Source: Synechococcus sp. MU1643 (GTDB lineage: Bacteria > Cyanobacteriota > Cyanobacteriia > PCC-6307 > Cyanobiaceae). Taken from it: 64,000 nt of DNA. Positions 51,880 to 62,188 of the stretch are shown piece after piece (position 1 is the stretch's first letter; each line of letters begins with the position of its first letter). The notes beneath the pieces were generated by a model that did not search any database, had not been told where the DNA came from, and was given only the letters and a program-made list of their open reading frames with translations. The stretch is taken from positions 558,001 through 622,000 of the forward strand of contig NZ_VTKY01000001.1 in NCBI RefSeq assembly GCF_020514095.1, read 5' to 3'. Position numbers and translations under genes: made by a program.

Positions 51880-53928
51880 TCAGGCGGCAGGAGGAATGGT
51901 GTAACTGGCGCAACGTTGCTGATCCAGATGGCCGATGTGTTTTCTCTCGGTGTAATAAAGCTCCTGATAGCGCAGCGCATCACGGTTGAGGTCATCGAAA
52001 AGGGCCTGAATCCTCACCTCCATATCCACGGAGGCCTGATCTGACGAAGCCTCCTGATCAATCAGTACAGCGATGCAGGATTCCAGGGTTTGCAGACGCT
52101 GGCCGCCCCAGGCCTCCAACAGGTGCCGGCAGCGCTTCAAGCTTTTCTGCCGCTCCAGCAGGGCAGCAATGCCCCGCAGCTGCTCCAGCGGCTCCGCCAG
52201 GGCGACACGCTGCAATTCACCAGGCTCCAGCAGAGGCGTCAAGCGGGACACCAGCGCACTGCTCTCCAACAGGAGTTGATCGGTGAGCAATCGGGGCAGA
52301 TCGATGAGATCCAAACCCTCGCCGTCGTCATCGCATCGGCTGATCGACTCCAAGCGCCCCTCACACAGGTTGGTCTCCTCCAAATCCGTGATGGCCGCCC
52401 AAAGATGGCGGTGATGGGGGATGGCGAAATCCTCCAGCTCGCGTTTGCGCAGCTCCTGGCGAATCGTGGCCCGATGCCGAGGGCAGTGCAGATACAGCCG
52501 CAGCAGATCGGCCTCACAGCGCTCCCGCTGCCCGGATTCACCAGGCTGCTCGTGACGGCTGGAGCGCCCATGCCAACGCTGGCCCTTCACCTGCTGGCGC
52601 AGGTCGTCCTCGAGCTGAAGCGCTAGCCGACCTTGGCCACCACTGAGGCGCTCCGCCACCCGTTGGAGGTAGTGGGTGCGCACGGCGGACTGGGGCAGTT
52701 TGCCCAGCAGCCCCACCAGGGCCGTCACCGCCTGTTGGAACTGGTCGGCCTTGCTGAGATCGCGCTCCTCCAGCACCTGCTCGATCTGCCAATCCAGCCA
52801 GAGGGGCGCTTGATCCAGCAGAGCGCGGTAATCGCCGGCCCCGTTCTGTTTGAGGAACTCATCGGGGTCCTTGCCGGACGGAAGGTGCAGAACCCGAAGC
52901 TCCAGTTGGCCCTGCATCGCCAGCTGTTCCACCTCGCCGATGGCCCGATTGGCCGCACGAACACCGGCGCCGTCGGCGTCGAAATTCAGAACGATCCGCT
53001 TGCTGTCGCTGACGCGGCACAACTGGGTGATCTGCTGACTGCTCAGGGCCGTGCCGAGGGAGGCCACAGCGTTGGTGATGCCAGCGGCATGCAGGGCCAT
53101 CACATCGAAATAACCCTCCACCACCACGGCCCTGTCGTCCTTGCGGATGGCATTGGAGGCCTTATCAAGGCCAAACAGATGCTTTCCCTTCTCGAACACT
53201 TCGGTCTCGGGGGAGTTGAGGTATTTCGGTTCGCTGCCATCAAGGCTGCGTCCCCCGAAACCGATGACCCGACCCTGACGGTCATGGATCGGCACCATGA
53301 CCCGATGGCGGAAGCGGTCATAAAACCCATTGCCGCCCTTGCGGGGAACCACCAGCCCAGCAGCCTCGAGAAGCTCCGGGGCCAGCCCTTCCACCTGTTG
53401 AAGATGCTTCAGCAGACCATCCCACTGGTCAGGCGCATAGCCGAGCTGGAAGGTCTCTTGGGTAGCGGGGCTCAGCCCTCTCGCCTCACTAAGGTATTTG
53501 AGGGCCTCTGCGCCCGTGGGTGCCATCAACTGGCTGCGAAACCAACCGGCAGCCAGGGCCAGGGCCCGTTGCAGCTTGTCCCTGCGGGACAACTGTTGCC
53601 GCAGCCGTTCCTGCTGCGGACCATCGACCGTCTCGATCGGCAGCTGATATCGCCGCGCCAGATCCAGCACCACATCGCTGAAGCTCTGGCGCTGGAACTC
53701 CATCAGGAACTTGATGGAGTTGCCGCCGGCACCACAGGAGAAGCAGTAGTAGAACTGCTTGGCGGGCGACACCGTCATCGACGGTTTGCTGTCGTCATGG
53801 AACGGACAGATCCCGACGAATTCCCGTCCCTTCTTCTTGAGCACCACGTGCTCGCCCACCACATCAACGATGTCGGCCCGTTCCTTCACGGCCTCGATCG
53901 TTCTGGGGTGCAGGCGGGCGTTCACCAT
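51880..53928 (-). CDS. dnaG: DNA primase
   Basis: Makes RNA primers for replication. 682 residues. Zinc finger Cys41-His44-Cys62-Cys65 (ICPFH ... YYCFSC). TOPRIM domain with VVEGYFDVMALHAAGITNAV and FDADGAG. A helicase-binding C-terminal region (from about 450 on) diverges from E. coli, as in other cyanobacteria. ATG start. The long rightward frame 52633-54048 is antisense and not a gene. Divergent from the permease at 53982. Confidence 0.95.
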   Translation of the reverse strand: MVNARLHPRTIEAVKERADIVDVVGEHVVLKKKGREFVGICPFHDDSKPSMTVSPAKQFYYCFSCGAGGNSIKFLMEFQRQSFSDVVLDLARRYQLPIETVDGPQQERLRQQLSRRDKLQRALALAAGWFRSQLMAPTGAEALKYLSEARGLSPATQETFQLGYAPDQWDGLLKHLQQVEGLAPELLEAAGLVVPRKGGNGFYDRFRHRVMVPIHDRQGRVIGFGGRSLDGSEPKYLNSPETEVFEKGKHLFGLDKASNAIRKDDRAVVVEGYFDVMALHAAGITNAVASLGTALSSQQITQLCRVSDSKRIVLNFDADGAGVRAANRAIGEVEQLAMQGQLELRVLHLPSGKDPDEFLKQNGAGDYRALLDQAPLWLDWQIEQVLEERDLSKADQFQQAVTALVGLLGKLPQSAVRTHYLQRVAERLSGGQGRLALQLEDDLRQQVKGQRWHGRSSRHEQPGESGQRERCEADLLRLYLHCPRHRATIRQELRKRELEDFAIPHHRHLWAAITDLEETNLCEGRLESISRCDDDGEGLDLIDLPRLLTDQLLLESSALVSRLTPLLEPGELQRVALAEPLEQLRGIAALLERQKSLKRCRHLLEAWGGQRLQTLESCIAVLIDQEASSDQASVDMEVRIQALFDDLNRDALRYQELYYTERKHIGHLDQQRCASYTIPPAA

Positions 53929-53981
53929 CGGTCCATTCTGCGAAGTCGCAGGGTTCCGTGCACCCCGTCATCAGAACAGCC

Positions 53982-54872
53982 ATGGCCGAACCGCAGAACC
54001 CTCAACCCTGGTGGAACCGGGAATCGGTGCGTGGCAGCCGAGCCCTGATTCTCAGCTCCCTGGCCTTCAGCCTGATGACGGTCTGCGTCAAGCAACTGAA
54101 CAGTCGGCTTCCGGTGGCGGAAATCGTGCTCTGCCGGGCCCTGATCAGCATCGTTCTGACGGCTGTGGGCCTGTGCCTGGCTGGGGTCTCCCCCTGGGGC
54201 CATCGACGGGGGCTCCTGGTGGCACGAGGGGTGCTGGGCAGCTTGGCCCTGCTCTGCTTTTTCGAAGCGATCGACCAGCTGCCGCTCGCATCAGCGACGG
54301 TGCTCCAGTACACCTACCCCACCTTTACGGCCGTGGCAGCGCTGTTGCTGCTGGGCGAGCCCCTGCGCCGACGCATCAGTGCAGCGGTTCTGCTGGGCTG
54401 GATCGGCGTCACCCTGGTGGTGCAACCGCAGTGGCTCACGGGAACAGCGCAACCTGCACAACTGATCCCTGCCCTAATCGGTATTGGTGGCGCTCTGATG
54501 ACTGCCCTGGCCTACGTCAGTGTGCGGCGGCTGTCTCAAACCGAGCACCCGTTGGTGATCATCCTCTATTTCCCGATGATCTCGGTGCCCCTGACCCTGC
54601 CCTGGGTGCTGCACCAAGGGGTCTGGCTCCAGGGAATCGAATGGTTTTGGCTCCTGGGGGTCGGGGTGATGACACAGCTGGGCCAGATCTGGGTGACCGA
54701 GGGCCTGCGCTGTCTGCCCGCCGCCCGAGCCACATCGATTAACTACGTGCAGGTGGTCTTTGCCACTGGCTGGGGCTGGCTTTGGTTTGCAGAATCGATC
54801 AATTCCTGGCAGGTGGGTGGCGGGATGCTGGTGTTGGCCGCCACCCTGATCAGCCTGTCGGCGCGACGTTAG
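53982..54872 (+). CDS. DMT-superfamily (EamA) permease
   Basis: 296 residues, about ten membrane helices in two EamA repeats (ALILSSLAFSLMTVCVKQLN; first repeat ends near LLGWIGVTLVVQPQ; the second starts near LIPALIGIGGALMTALAYVS). ATG at 53982 used; a GTG at 53958 would add eight residues. Family moves amino acids, sugars or nucleotide-linked solutes; substrate not inferable. Divergent from dnaG by 53 bases. Confidence 0.85.
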   Translation: MAEPQNPQPWWNRESVRGSRALILSSLAFSLMTVCVKQLNSRLPVAEIVLCRALISIVLTAVGLCLAGVSPWGHRRGLLVARGVLGSLALLCFFEAIDQLPLASATVLQYTYPTFTAVAALLLLGEPLRRRISAAVLLGWIGVTLVVQPQWLTGTAQPAQLIPALIGIGGALMTALAYVSVRRLSQTEHPLVIILYFPMISVPLTLPWVLHQGVWLQGIEWFWLLGVGVMTQLGQIWVTEGLRCLPAARATSINYVQVVFATGWGWLWFAESINSWQVGGGMLVLAATLISLSARR

Positions 54873-54875
54873 AAC

Positions 54876-55337
54876 TCAGGCTTTCTTCAACCCCAAGGGG
54901 TAGGTCAGCCAAGCCTGACGGTCGACGGATCCGCCCTTGGGCCTGGCCAGGCGCCAACTCTGACCACGGGAGCCCCGCTGCAGAAACAGCTCAAAGGGGC
55001 TATCCACCTGCACACGATCTCCGGGCAGTTGCCAATCGAAGCGGCCTGAAATCCTCAGGCCCTGCTCGTCACCCAAGGCAAAGTTTTCCTGGTCCTCCAC
55101 CCGCACACGGCTCACGCTGGGGGCGACGGGCATCGGGGTGAGATCCAGGGAGCTTGCAATGGCCGACTGGGTGAGCTGAATCTGCAGGGCCAGCGCTTCA
55201 TTTAAAAGAGCGCGTGGCGGCTGAGATCCATTGCATGCCGTCAAAGAAACCACGATCGATAGAACGCACAGCGCCTGAAGCAGGCGGCGCACAACGCGCT
55301 TGAAAGCAGAGACAGGCAATGACAGCTGCGGCAACAT
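54876..55337 (-). CDS. Putative lipoprotein
   Basis: 153 residues. Signal peptide with lipobox: [16 protein letters not shown], Cys near residue 35 from the ATG at 55337. The mature part is a beta-rich domain ([40 protein letters not shown]; ending [10 protein letters not shown]). Not recognised, resembles small cyanobacterial lipoproteins. The ATG at 55361 would overlap the ruvA start, so I use the inner one. Divergent from ruvA. Confidence 0.7.
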   Translation of the reverse strand: MLPQLSLPVSAFKRVVRRLLQALCVLSIVVSLTACNGSQPPRALLNEALALQIQLTQSAIASSLDLTPMPVAPSVSRVRVEDQENFALGDEQGLRISGRFDWQLPGDRVQVDSPFELFLQRGSRGQSWRLARPKGGSVDRQAWLTYPLGLKKA

Positions 55338-55359
55338 GACGCGGTTGAAACCTCTCCCC

Positions 55360-56004
55360 ATGATCGGCTGGCTACAGGGACGACCGATGGAGTGCTGGAC
55401 TCAAGGCAACCGTAGCGGCGTTCTGCTGCTCTGCGGTGGGGTCGGTTATGAGGTGCACCTGACTGAGCGACATCAGCACAACCATTCTGCTGATGTCGAT
55501 TTGAACCTATGGATTCATCAGGTGCAGCGGGAGGACGGCAGCAGCCTCTACGGCTTTCCCCTGCGCCAGGAGCGGGATTTGTTCCGCCTGTTGATCAGCG
55601 TCAGCGGTGTGGGCCCCCAGGCGGGTCTGGCGTTAATGCAGGAATGCAAGCCCCAGGAGCTGGTGGAAGCGATCAGCAGTGGTGATCTACGCCGACTCTG
55701 CAAGGCGCAGGGCATCGGCAAACGCACCGCTGAGCGCCTGGCGGTGGAACTCAGGGCCTCGATTGCGGCTTTCGCGGGCGTGGATCCCGCCCCATCGCTA
55801 GCGGAGGGCGTCAGCTCGGAGCAGATGCCGGCAAGCGGTGTCGACGTCGAAGCCACTCTCTCGATGCTGGGTTACGACGATCTGGAAATCCGTCGCGCCA
55901 TCCGTGCCATCGCCGAGGGGGCAGATGGCCAACCACCCGCTGGAGACGACCAGGACGCCTGGCTGCGGGGCTGCTTGCAATGGTTGAGCCGTGAATCAGC
56001 CTGA
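55360..56004 (+). CDS. ruvA: Holliday junction DNA helicase subunit RuvA
   Basis: Tetrameric junction-binding protein, partner of RuvB. 214 residues. [20 protein letters not shown] at the start, [13 protein letters not shown] and [15 protein letters not shown] (the two helix-hairpin-helix motifs), and the mobile third domain at the end ([20 protein letters not shown]). ATG at 55360 chosen; the upstream frame to 55300 is in the lipoprotein gene's region. Confidence 0.94.
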   Translation: MIGWLQGRPMECWTQGNRSGVLLLCGGVGYEVHLTERHQHNHSADVDLNLWIHQVQREDGSSLYGFPLRQERDLFRLLISVSGVGPQAGLALMQECKPQELVEAISSGDLRRLCKAQGIGKRTAERLAVELRASIAAFAGVDPAPSLAEGVSSEQMPASGVDVEATLSMLGYDDLEIRRAIRAIAEGADGQPPAGDDQDAWLRGCLQWLSRESA

Positions 56005-56060
56005 GCCGTCCCACGCGAAGGTAAGCTGGTTGTTTGCACTGACAGGGCCGCCCCCCGCGC

Positions 56061-56330
56061 ATGTCGCTTGATACCTCCGAGAAGCAGCAGCTGATCAACA
56101 CCCACCAGACCCACGGCACCGACACCGGTTCGGCCGAGGTCCAGGTGGCCATGCTGAGTGAGCGGATCAACCGTCTCAGCAGCCACCTGCAGAACAACAT
56201 CCATGACTTCTCCTCACGCCAGGGGCTGCTCAAGATGATTGGCCGCCGCAAGCGCCTGCTGAGCTACATGCGGAGCAAGAGCGAGCAACGCTACGCCGAC
56301 ACGATCGCCAAACTGGGCATCCGCGGCTGA
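56061..56330 (+). CDS. rpsO: 30S ribosomal protein S15
   Basis: 89 residues, exactly the family length: [60 protein letters not shown]. Binds the central domain of 16S rRNA. ATG start. It has a leader of about 55 bases after ruvA and precedes the PAM68-like gene by 12 bases. Confidence 0.97.
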   Translation: MSLDTSEKQQLINTHQTHGTDTGSAEVQVAMLSERINRLSSHLQNNIHDFSSRQGLLKMIGRRKRLLSYMRSKSEQRYADTIAKLGIRG

Positions 56331-56342
56331 TCGACCTGCCCC

Positions 56343-56756
56343 ATGCCTGAGCAACGCAATGCCCTCCCCTTCGAGCCGAAAGGGTCTGGGAAGGTTAGTA
56401 AGCCTGCATCAGGGACGCCTCGGCAGGAAGCCATTCCTCGCTACGTGGCCGATCGGATGGCCCGTCGCGTGGCTGTATTTGCAGGACTCCCGTCCCTCGC
56501 TGGGATGGGAGTTTTTGTTGGCAGCTATTTCGTGGTCACTCGGGGCATTGCCGATATCGCTCCTGGACTAACGCTCACGGGTTCCGGTTTGTTTTTCCTC
56601 TTGGGCCTGGTGGGCCTCAGCGTCGGTGTGTTGACCGCCAGCTGGGATCCCGAACCGGGTTCCCTGCTCGGCTTCGAGAATTTCAAGCCGAACGTTCAGC
56701 GGATGAAGGAGTCGATTCGGGCCCAGAAGCAGCAGCAGAAGCAAGAAAAATCCTGA
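56343..56756 (+). CDS. PAM68-like photosystem II assembly protein (DUF3464)
   Basis: 137 residues: basic soluble N-terminus, then RYVADRMARRVAVFAGLPSL, a membrane hairpin (two helices: AGMGVFVGSYFVVTRGIADI; LTLTGSGLFFLLGLVGLSVG), LTASWDPEPGSLLGFENF and a Gln/Lys-rich tail (QKQQQKQEK). This is the pattern of PAM68 / Sll0933, an assembly factor for CP43/CP47. Ends at a hairpin shared with the dnaE end. Confidence 0.85.
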   Translation: MPEQRNALPFEPKGSGKVSKPASGTPRQEAIPRYVADRMARRVAVFAGLPSLAGMGVFVGSYFVVTRGIADIAPGLTLTGSGLFFLLGLVGLSVGVLTASWDPEPGSLLGFENFKPNVQRMKESIRAQKQQQKQEKS

Positions 56757-56777
56757 CCAAATTTCGTTGATCAGAAC

Positions 56778-56799
56778 CTCCTGATCAGACGATCAGGAG
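56778..56799. terminator. Shared hairpin between PAM68-like gene and dnaE
   Basis: CTCCTGATC (56778-56786), loop AGAC, GATCAGGAG (56791-56799): a perfect 9-bp stem. The dnaE stop (56793-56795) lies in it. Lacks a strong U-run either way, so termination may be partial. Confidence 0.5.
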
Positions 56800-59700
56800 A
56801 GCACCAGACGGTCACTGCTTCGGGCCTCAAACGATTGGGTACGCAGCGATGCGATTGCTGCATCAACATCTTTCACGCAGAACTGGGAGCCAAGTCGCAC
56901 ATAACGAACGCTGTCGCCGTGGCAGACCTCGGCGACAACAGGCACCTTTACGCCCAGCTCATCCCGCTCGGGGCGATGTTGGTTCAGGCATTCCCTCAGC
57001 TTGTGCTGAATGGCGATGTCACTGGCCTGATCGGAGGGGAGCTGAACAAGCAAGAGATTGAGCTCATCAACGGCGCGGCAGTCGTCAATGATCAGCTGCA
57101 CGCGCTCGTCACGGCGATCAACTCCAGCCCACACCAAGAGGCGTGCTTCAGACATGAGATGGTCCGCGAGGCGGGCGTAGCTCTTGGGGAACACCACGGC
57201 TTCGCAACTTCCCGTGAGATCCTCGAGCTGCAGGATCGCCATGCGATCGCCCTTACGGGTGGTGACTTGGCGCATTTCAGCCACCATCGCAACGGCACTG
57301 ACTTTGGCTTTGTCCGGCTGCTCTTCCAGAGAGCCCAGACCGATAGGTGCCAACAACTTCGACGAGGGCGTGAGTTGCTTAAGCGGATGATCTGACAGGT
57401 AGAAGCCCACCAGATCTTTTTCGAGACGAAGCTTTTCGGTTGGGGGATAGTCCGGCACCGGAGAAGCCTTGGGTGCATGGCTGAGATCCGCCGGCCCATC
57501 GTTATTGGCGACAGGAGCCATCAGATCAAAGAGGTTCCCCTGGCCGCTGTCTCGGTCTTTGGCCCGTGAGGAGGCCCAGTCGAGCAGAAGATCAAGATCA
57601 GCCATCAACTGAGCACGGTTGGCCTGCGGATCCATGGCATCCAGGGCACCGCAGTGAATCAACGACTCCAGACCACGGCGATTAAGCACTGAAGACGGGA
57701 TCCGGTCGCAGAGATCAGCCAGGGAACGGAAGGGTCCGTCGCTATCGCGGGCGGCGATCAATCGACGGATCGCACCATCACCAAGGTTGCGAACGGCGGA
57801 AAGTCCAAACAGGATCCGATCGCCGTTAGGGGTGAAATCGATGAGCGAGGCATTCACATCCGGGGGCATCACCTCAATCCCCATTGCATTGCAATTGGAG
57901 ATGTAGCGCTGCACCTTGTCGGCGGCTCCGGCATTCACCGTGAGCAGGGCCGCCATGTAGGCGACCGGGTAGTGCGCTTTCAAGTAAGCCGTCTGATACG
58001 TGACGGCGCCATAGGCCGTGGAATGGCTCTTGTTGAAGCAATATTCAGCGAAGAGAACCATCTGATCGAACAGTTCGTCGGCGACCTTTTCATCAACGCC
58101 ACGCTCTCCAGCACCCTGGACAAAGATGCCGCGGTGCTTCTGCATCTCAGACACTTTTTTCTTGCCCATCGCTCGCCGAAGCAGATCTGCCTGACCCAGG
58201 GAGTAACCAGCCAGATCCTGCGCGATGCGCATGATCTGTTCCTGATACACCATGATCCCGTAGGTCTCGGACAGGATCGGCTCCAAAATCGCGTGAGCGA
58301 AATCGATCGCCTCACGGCCATGCTTGCGGTTGATGAATTTGGGAATCAACCCGGCATCGAGGGGCCCCGGCCGGTAAAGGGCAAGGATCGAGGAGATGTC
58401 TTCCAGCGATGACGGCTTGAGATCACGCACGATCTGCCGCATTCCGCTGGATTCCAACTGGAAGATCCCCTCCAGATCACCACGCGCCAGAAGGGCAAAG
58501 GTCTCTTCATCCTGAGGCGGCAGTTTGTCGGGGTCGACACGGGTTCCACTGCTCACCTCCACCAACTCGAGGGTCTTTTCGATCATCGTGAGGTTTTTCA
58601 ACCCCAGGAAATCCATCTTCAACAGACCCATGGATTCCACGTCTTCCATGAAGTACTGCGTGATCACCTGACCGTCGTTGTTGCGCTGCAACGGCACCAG
58701 TTCATCGAGGGGGTCAGCGGCGATGACCACACCAGCTGCGTGAACACCGAAGGTTTTGTTGGTGCCTTCAATCCGCATCGCCATATCCACCCAACGCTTC
58801 ACCGTTGGATCCGCCTCGTACTTCTCGCGGAACTCGGGGTTGGGGGATTCCTCGCCGATCATTGCCTTGAGCTTGGCAGGCTTACCGCGAACCACTGGGA
58901 TCAACTTCGCCAGACGGTCGGCATCGCCGTAGGGAATGTCGAGCACCCGGGCCACATCCTTCAAAACCGCCTTGGAGGTCATCCGGTTGAAGGTGATGAT
59001 CTGCGCCACCTTGTCCTCGCCGTAACGCTCGGTGACGTAGTCGATCACCTCGCTACGACGCTCAATGCAGAAGTCGGTGTCGATATCAGGCATCGACTTG
59101 CGTTCCGGATTGAGAAAGCGCTCGAACAGCAGGCAGTTGGTGATCGGATCAATGTTGGTGATCCCCAGGCAGTACGCAACAAGCGACCCTGCGGCGGAGC
59201 CACGACCCGGACCGACGGGAATGTGCTGTTCCCGGGCAAAGCGGATGTAATCCCATACCACTAGGAAGTAGGTGGGGAATCCCATCTGCTCCATGATCTT
59301 GAGCTCATGGGCCATGCGCTCGGCATAGTCATCGGGCAAGGCAGCATCCGGGCTGAGCTCGAGCCGATCCCGCAATCCCTGCTCCGTCACCTCCCTCAGG
59401 TAGCTGACGGGGGTATGGCCCTCGGGAATCGGGAAACGGGGCATTTGATAGCGCCCGAGGATGTCGTAGGGCTCCACCTTCTCGGCCACCTTCACGGTAT
59501 TGGCGATCGCTTCGTTAACCACCTCAGGCTCGAGGTGATCCGCAAAGAGAAAACCCATCTCCTCTTTGGTTTTGATGTATTCGGTACCGGTGTAACGCAG
59601 CCGCTTCTCATCGGTGATCAGCTTGCCGGTGAGCACGCAGAGCAAGGCGTCGTGGGCTTCAACGTCCTGCTTGCTCAAGTAGTGGGCATCGTTGGTAGCA

Positions 59701-60311
59701 ACGATCTGGATGCCAAGTTCCTTGGCAATTTTGACGATCTCAACGTTGACGATCCGATCCTCCGGAGATCCGTGGTCCTGGATCTCGAGGTAGTAGTCGT
59801 CGCCGAAGACCTCTTGGTACCAAGTTGCCACCTTGAGAGCCACATCGGGGCGACCACGCAAAATCGCTTGGGCGATCTCGCCACCGAGGCAGGCCGTCGC
59901 GATGATCAGGCCTTCGCTGTGTTGCTTCAGCAGCTCCTTGTCGATGCAGGCACGGGAGAAGATTCCGCGTCCACGCATCCCCCGCAGGTGGCTGATGCTG
60001 GTGAGCTTCACCAGATTGCGGTAGCCGGTGGCGTTTTTCGCCAACACCACAAGGTGGTAACGCTTTTCCTTCTTGGGTTGCGGGTCGTCGATGGACCCGT
60101 TGATCACATACATCTCATTGCCGATGATCGGCTTGAGACCTGTGCCCTGACAGAGCTTCAGCAGCTCAACCGCGCCGTACATCACGCCGTGATCGGTCAG
60201 GGCGATGGCAGGCATGCCCAACTGCTTCGCCCGCTCCACCATGGCCGGCAACTGCGACGCACCATCCAGAAGGCTGTAGTCGCTGTGGTTGTGGAGAGGA
60301 ACGAAAGCCAT
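56793..60311 (-). CDS. dnaE: DNA polymerase III alpha subunit
   Basis: Replicative polymerase. 1172 residues. PHP domain at the start ([20 protein letters not shown]), palm-domain [20 protein letters not shown] and [13 protein letters not shown] with the catalytic Asp pair, the third Asp in [18 protein letters not shown] region, and a C-terminal OB fold. ATG start. Alone on its strand, with gatA upstream; the long rightward frames here are antisense shadows. Confidence 0.96.
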   Translation of the reverse strand: MAFVPLHNHSDYSLLDGASQLPAMVERAKQLGMPAIALTDHGVMYGAVELLKLCQGTGLKPIIGNEMYVINGSIDDPQPKKEKRYHLVVLAKNATGYRNLVKLTSISHLRGMRGRGIFSRACIDKELLKQHSEGLIIATACLGGEIAQAILRGRPDVALKVATWYQEVFGDDYYLEIQDHGSPEDRIVNVEIVKIAKELGIQIVATNDAHYLSKQDVEAHDALLCVLTGKLITDEKRLRYTGTEYIKTKEEMGFLFADHLEPEVVNEAIANTVKVAEKVEPYDILGRYQMPRFPIPEGHTPVSYLREVTEQGLRDRLELSPDAALPDDYAERMAHELKIMEQMGFPTYFLVVWDYIRFAREQHIPVGPGRGSAAGSLVAYCLGITNIDPITNCLLFERFLNPERKSMPDIDTDFCIERRSEVIDYVTERYGEDKVAQIITFNRMTSKAVLKDVARVLDIPYGDADRLAKLIPVVRGKPAKLKAMIGEESPNPEFREKYEADPTVKRWVDMAMRIEGTNKTFGVHAAGVVIAADPLDELVPLQRNNDGQVITQYFMEDVESMGLLKMDFLGLKNLTMIEKTLELVEVSSGTRVDPDKLPPQDEETFALLARGDLEGIFQLESSGMRQIVRDLKPSSLEDISSILALYRPGPLDAGLIPKFINRKHGREAIDFAHAILEPILSETYGIMVYQEQIMRIAQDLAGYSLGQADLLRRAMGKKKVSEMQKHRGIFVQGAGERGVDEKVADELFDQMVLFAEYCFNKSHSTAYGAVTYQTAYLKAHYPVAYMAALLTVNAGAADKVQRYISNCNAMGIEVMPPDVNASLIDFTPNGDRILFGLSAVRNLGDGAIRRLIAARDSDGPFRSLADLCDRIPSSVLNRRGLESLIHCGALDAMDPQANRAQLMADLDLLLDWASSRAKDRDSGQGNLFDLMAPVANNDGPADLSHAPKASPVPDYPPTEKLRLEKDLVGFYLSDHPLKQLTPSSKLLAPIGLGSLEEQPDKAKVSAVAMVAEMRQVTTRKGDRMAILQLEDLTGSCEAVVFPKSYARLADHLMSEARLLVWAGVDRRDERVQLIIDDCRAVDELNLLLVQLPSDQASDIAIQHKLRECLNQHRPERDELGVKVPVVAEVCHGDSVRYVRLGSQFCVKDVDAAIASLRTQSFEARSSDRLVLS

Positions 60312-60381
60312 GGAGCCAGATTAGGACCCAACGCAAGATCCAGTGTTCAAAGGGAACACAAGCCACCACATGTGGCGCAAC

Positions 60382-61857
60382 TCAGGGGACCAGCGAAGCT
60401 TCCGGACGAGATGCGAACACCTGCGCAGCCTGCTCGTACTGGTGAGCCACCTGAAGCAGACGCGGTTCATCCAACACATTGCCGATCAATTGCATCCCGA
60501 TCGGCAGACCCGCAGCACTGAATCCACAGGGAACACTGATGGCCGGAAGTCCAGCCAAGTTGACCGGAATCGTCAGCAGGTCAGCCAAATACATCGCCAG
60601 AGGGTCATCGGCGTGAGCGCCAGCCTTGAAGGCCGTGGACGGCGCTGTTGGCGTGAGCAGGACATCCACACTCTGGAAGGCCGCATCAAAGTCTCGCCGG
60701 ATCAGGGTGCGCACCTGCTGCGCTTTTTTGTAGTAGGCATCGACATACCCGGCAGAAAGGGCATACGTGCCGATCAGGATTCGCCGTTGCACCTCAGCGC
60801 CAAAGCCTTCAGCACGGCTTCGCGCCGTCATCGCAGCAAGACTCTCGGCGTCTTCTGCACGGAAGCCGTATTTGACCCCGTCATATCGAGCCAAATTGGC
60901 CGAGGCCTCCGATGGTGCGATCACGTAGTAAGTGGCGATGCCGTCGTTGAACCGGGGGCAGCTCACCTCCACCAGTTCAGCGCCAAGAGCCTCCAGTTGA
61001 GCAGCAGAGGCCTGAACCGATGCCTTCACCTCTGCATCAAGGCCTTCGGCGTCGAAGCACTCCTTGATCACCCCCACCTTGAGGCCCTTGATGGGCTGGT
61101 TGAGGCCGGTGCTGAAGTCTGGAACCGACGCTTCAAGACAGGTGGAATCGCGAGGGTCGGGCCCGGCGATCACCTGAAGCAGTTCGGCCACATCAGCAAC
61201 GCTGCCGGCGAAAGGACCCACTTGATCCAGGGAACTGGCGAAGGCCACCAGGCCCCAACGGCTGACGCGGCCGTAGGTGGGTTTGAGGCCCACCACGCCA
61301 CAGAACGACGCCGGTTGGCGGATGGATCCACCGGTGTCGGAACCAAGCGAAGCGACGCAACTGCCGGCAGCGACGGCGGCTGCACTGCCACCGGAGCTTC
61401 CACCCGGCACATGGGCAGTGTTCCAGGGATTCTTTGTGGCACCAAACGCGGACGTTTCGGTTGAGCCGCCCATGGCGAACTCATCAAGGTTTGTCTTGCC
61501 AACCAACACACCTCCGGCCTGCCAAAGCCGCTCCGTGACCGTGGATTCGTAGGGGGGCACAAACTGCTCGAGCATGCGGCTGGAGCAAGTGGTGCGAACA
61601 CCCTTAGTGCAGAGGTTGTCCTTGATCGCCAGGGGCAATCCCGCCAGGGGGCCAAGCTCCTCGCCGGCGGCCCTGGCTTCATCGATGCGCAGGGCCTCAT
61701 CACGGGCCTTCTCAGCCGTGACTTCAACAAAAGCGTTCAAAGAAGGCTCGGAACTTTCGAGCCGTTTGAGGTGCTGATCAACGAGCTCGCGGGAGGAAAC
61801 CTCGCCGCTCTGCAGTTGCTGACGCCACGCGCTGATCGTCATGTCCCTGCGATCCAT
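60382..61857 (-). CDS. gatA: Glutamyl-tRNA(Gln) amidotransferase subunit A
   Basis: Amidase chain of GatCAB, which converts Glu-tRNA-Gln to Gln-tRNA-Gln (cyanobacteria lack GlnRS in many lineages). 491 residues. Amidase triad: Lys in [11 protein letters not shown], Ser in [15 protein letters not shown] and the nucleophile in [17 protein letters not shown] start. Leftward, upstream of dnaE; 70 bases separate the gatA stop from the dnaE start and contain a small hairpin (GTGTTC / GAACAC, 60343-60359). Confidence 0.95.
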   Translation of the reverse strand: MDRRDMTISAWRQQLQSGEVSSRELVDQHLKRLESSEPSLNAFVEVTAEKARDEALRIDEARAAGEELGPLAGLPLAIKDNLCTKGVRTTCSSRMLEQFVPPYESTVTERLWQAGGVLVGKTNLDEFAMGGSTETSAFGATKNPWNTAHVPGGSSGGSAAAVAAGSCVASLGSDTGGSIRQPASFCGVVGLKPTYGRVSRWGLVAFASSLDQVGPFAGSVADVAELLQVIAGPDPRDSTCLEASVPDFSTGLNQPIKGLKVGVIKECFDAEGLDAEVKASVQASAAQLEALGAELVEVSCPRFNDGIATYYVIAPSEASANLARYDGVKYGFRAEDAESLAAMTARSRAEGFGAEVQRRILIGTYALSAGYVDAYYKKAQQVRTLIRRDFDAAFQSVDVLLTPTAPSTAFKAGAHADDPLAMYLADLLTIPVNLAGLPAISVPCGFSAAGLPIGMQLIGNVLDEPRLLQVAHQYEQAAQVFASRPEASLVP

Positions 61858-61885
61858 TGCAGGGAGGACGCTATCAGCCGCAGGA

Positions 61886-62131
61886 TCAGCCCTCAGCGGT
61901 GATGGTGAGGGGCTCAGAGCGCCGAGTCCGCAGCAGGGAGTGGCTGATCGACTGGGGTTGCTCCGACTTGACGTCGTCCAGGAAGGAAGCGAGCTCGCTC
62001 TCCAGTCCCTTGCGCGTGATGAAGGGACCGAACCAATAGGTCACATCAGGGCCTGAGGTCTGAACACGAGCCCACCAAGCGACTCCAAAGCCATTGGCAA
62101 GGCTGCGCAGCGGCCGAATCAGGGGACTCAT
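61886..62131 (-). CDS. DUF1816 protein
   Basis: 81 residues from ATG at 62131 (a frame to 62155 adds eight). [20 protein letters not shown], then [20 protein letters not shown]: the W-x-V/A...Y-x-F-G-P-F pattern of DUF1816, a cyanobacterial family with CpcD-like fold. Some members are fused to phycobilisome linkers, but function is unknown here. 28 bases before gatA on the same strand. Confidence 0.75.
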   Translation of the reverse strand: MSPLIRPLRSLANGFGVAWWARVQTSGPDVTYWFGPFITRKGLESELASFLDDVKSEQPQSISHSLLRTRRSEPLTITAEG

Positions 62132-62188
62132 GGAAGAAAAGGGACCTTGGAGCATTGTGCCCCGAGATCTTGGGAAACCATGCTGTTT

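Noticed and set aside
52633-54048. 471-codon rightward open frame
   Set aside because: Antisense to dnaG with no recognisable domain; shadow.
59307-60521. 404-codon rightward open frame
   Set aside because: Antisense to dnaE and part of gatA; shadow.
60343-61464. 373-codon rightward open frame
   Set aside because: Antisense to gatA; the real gene has the complete amidase triad.
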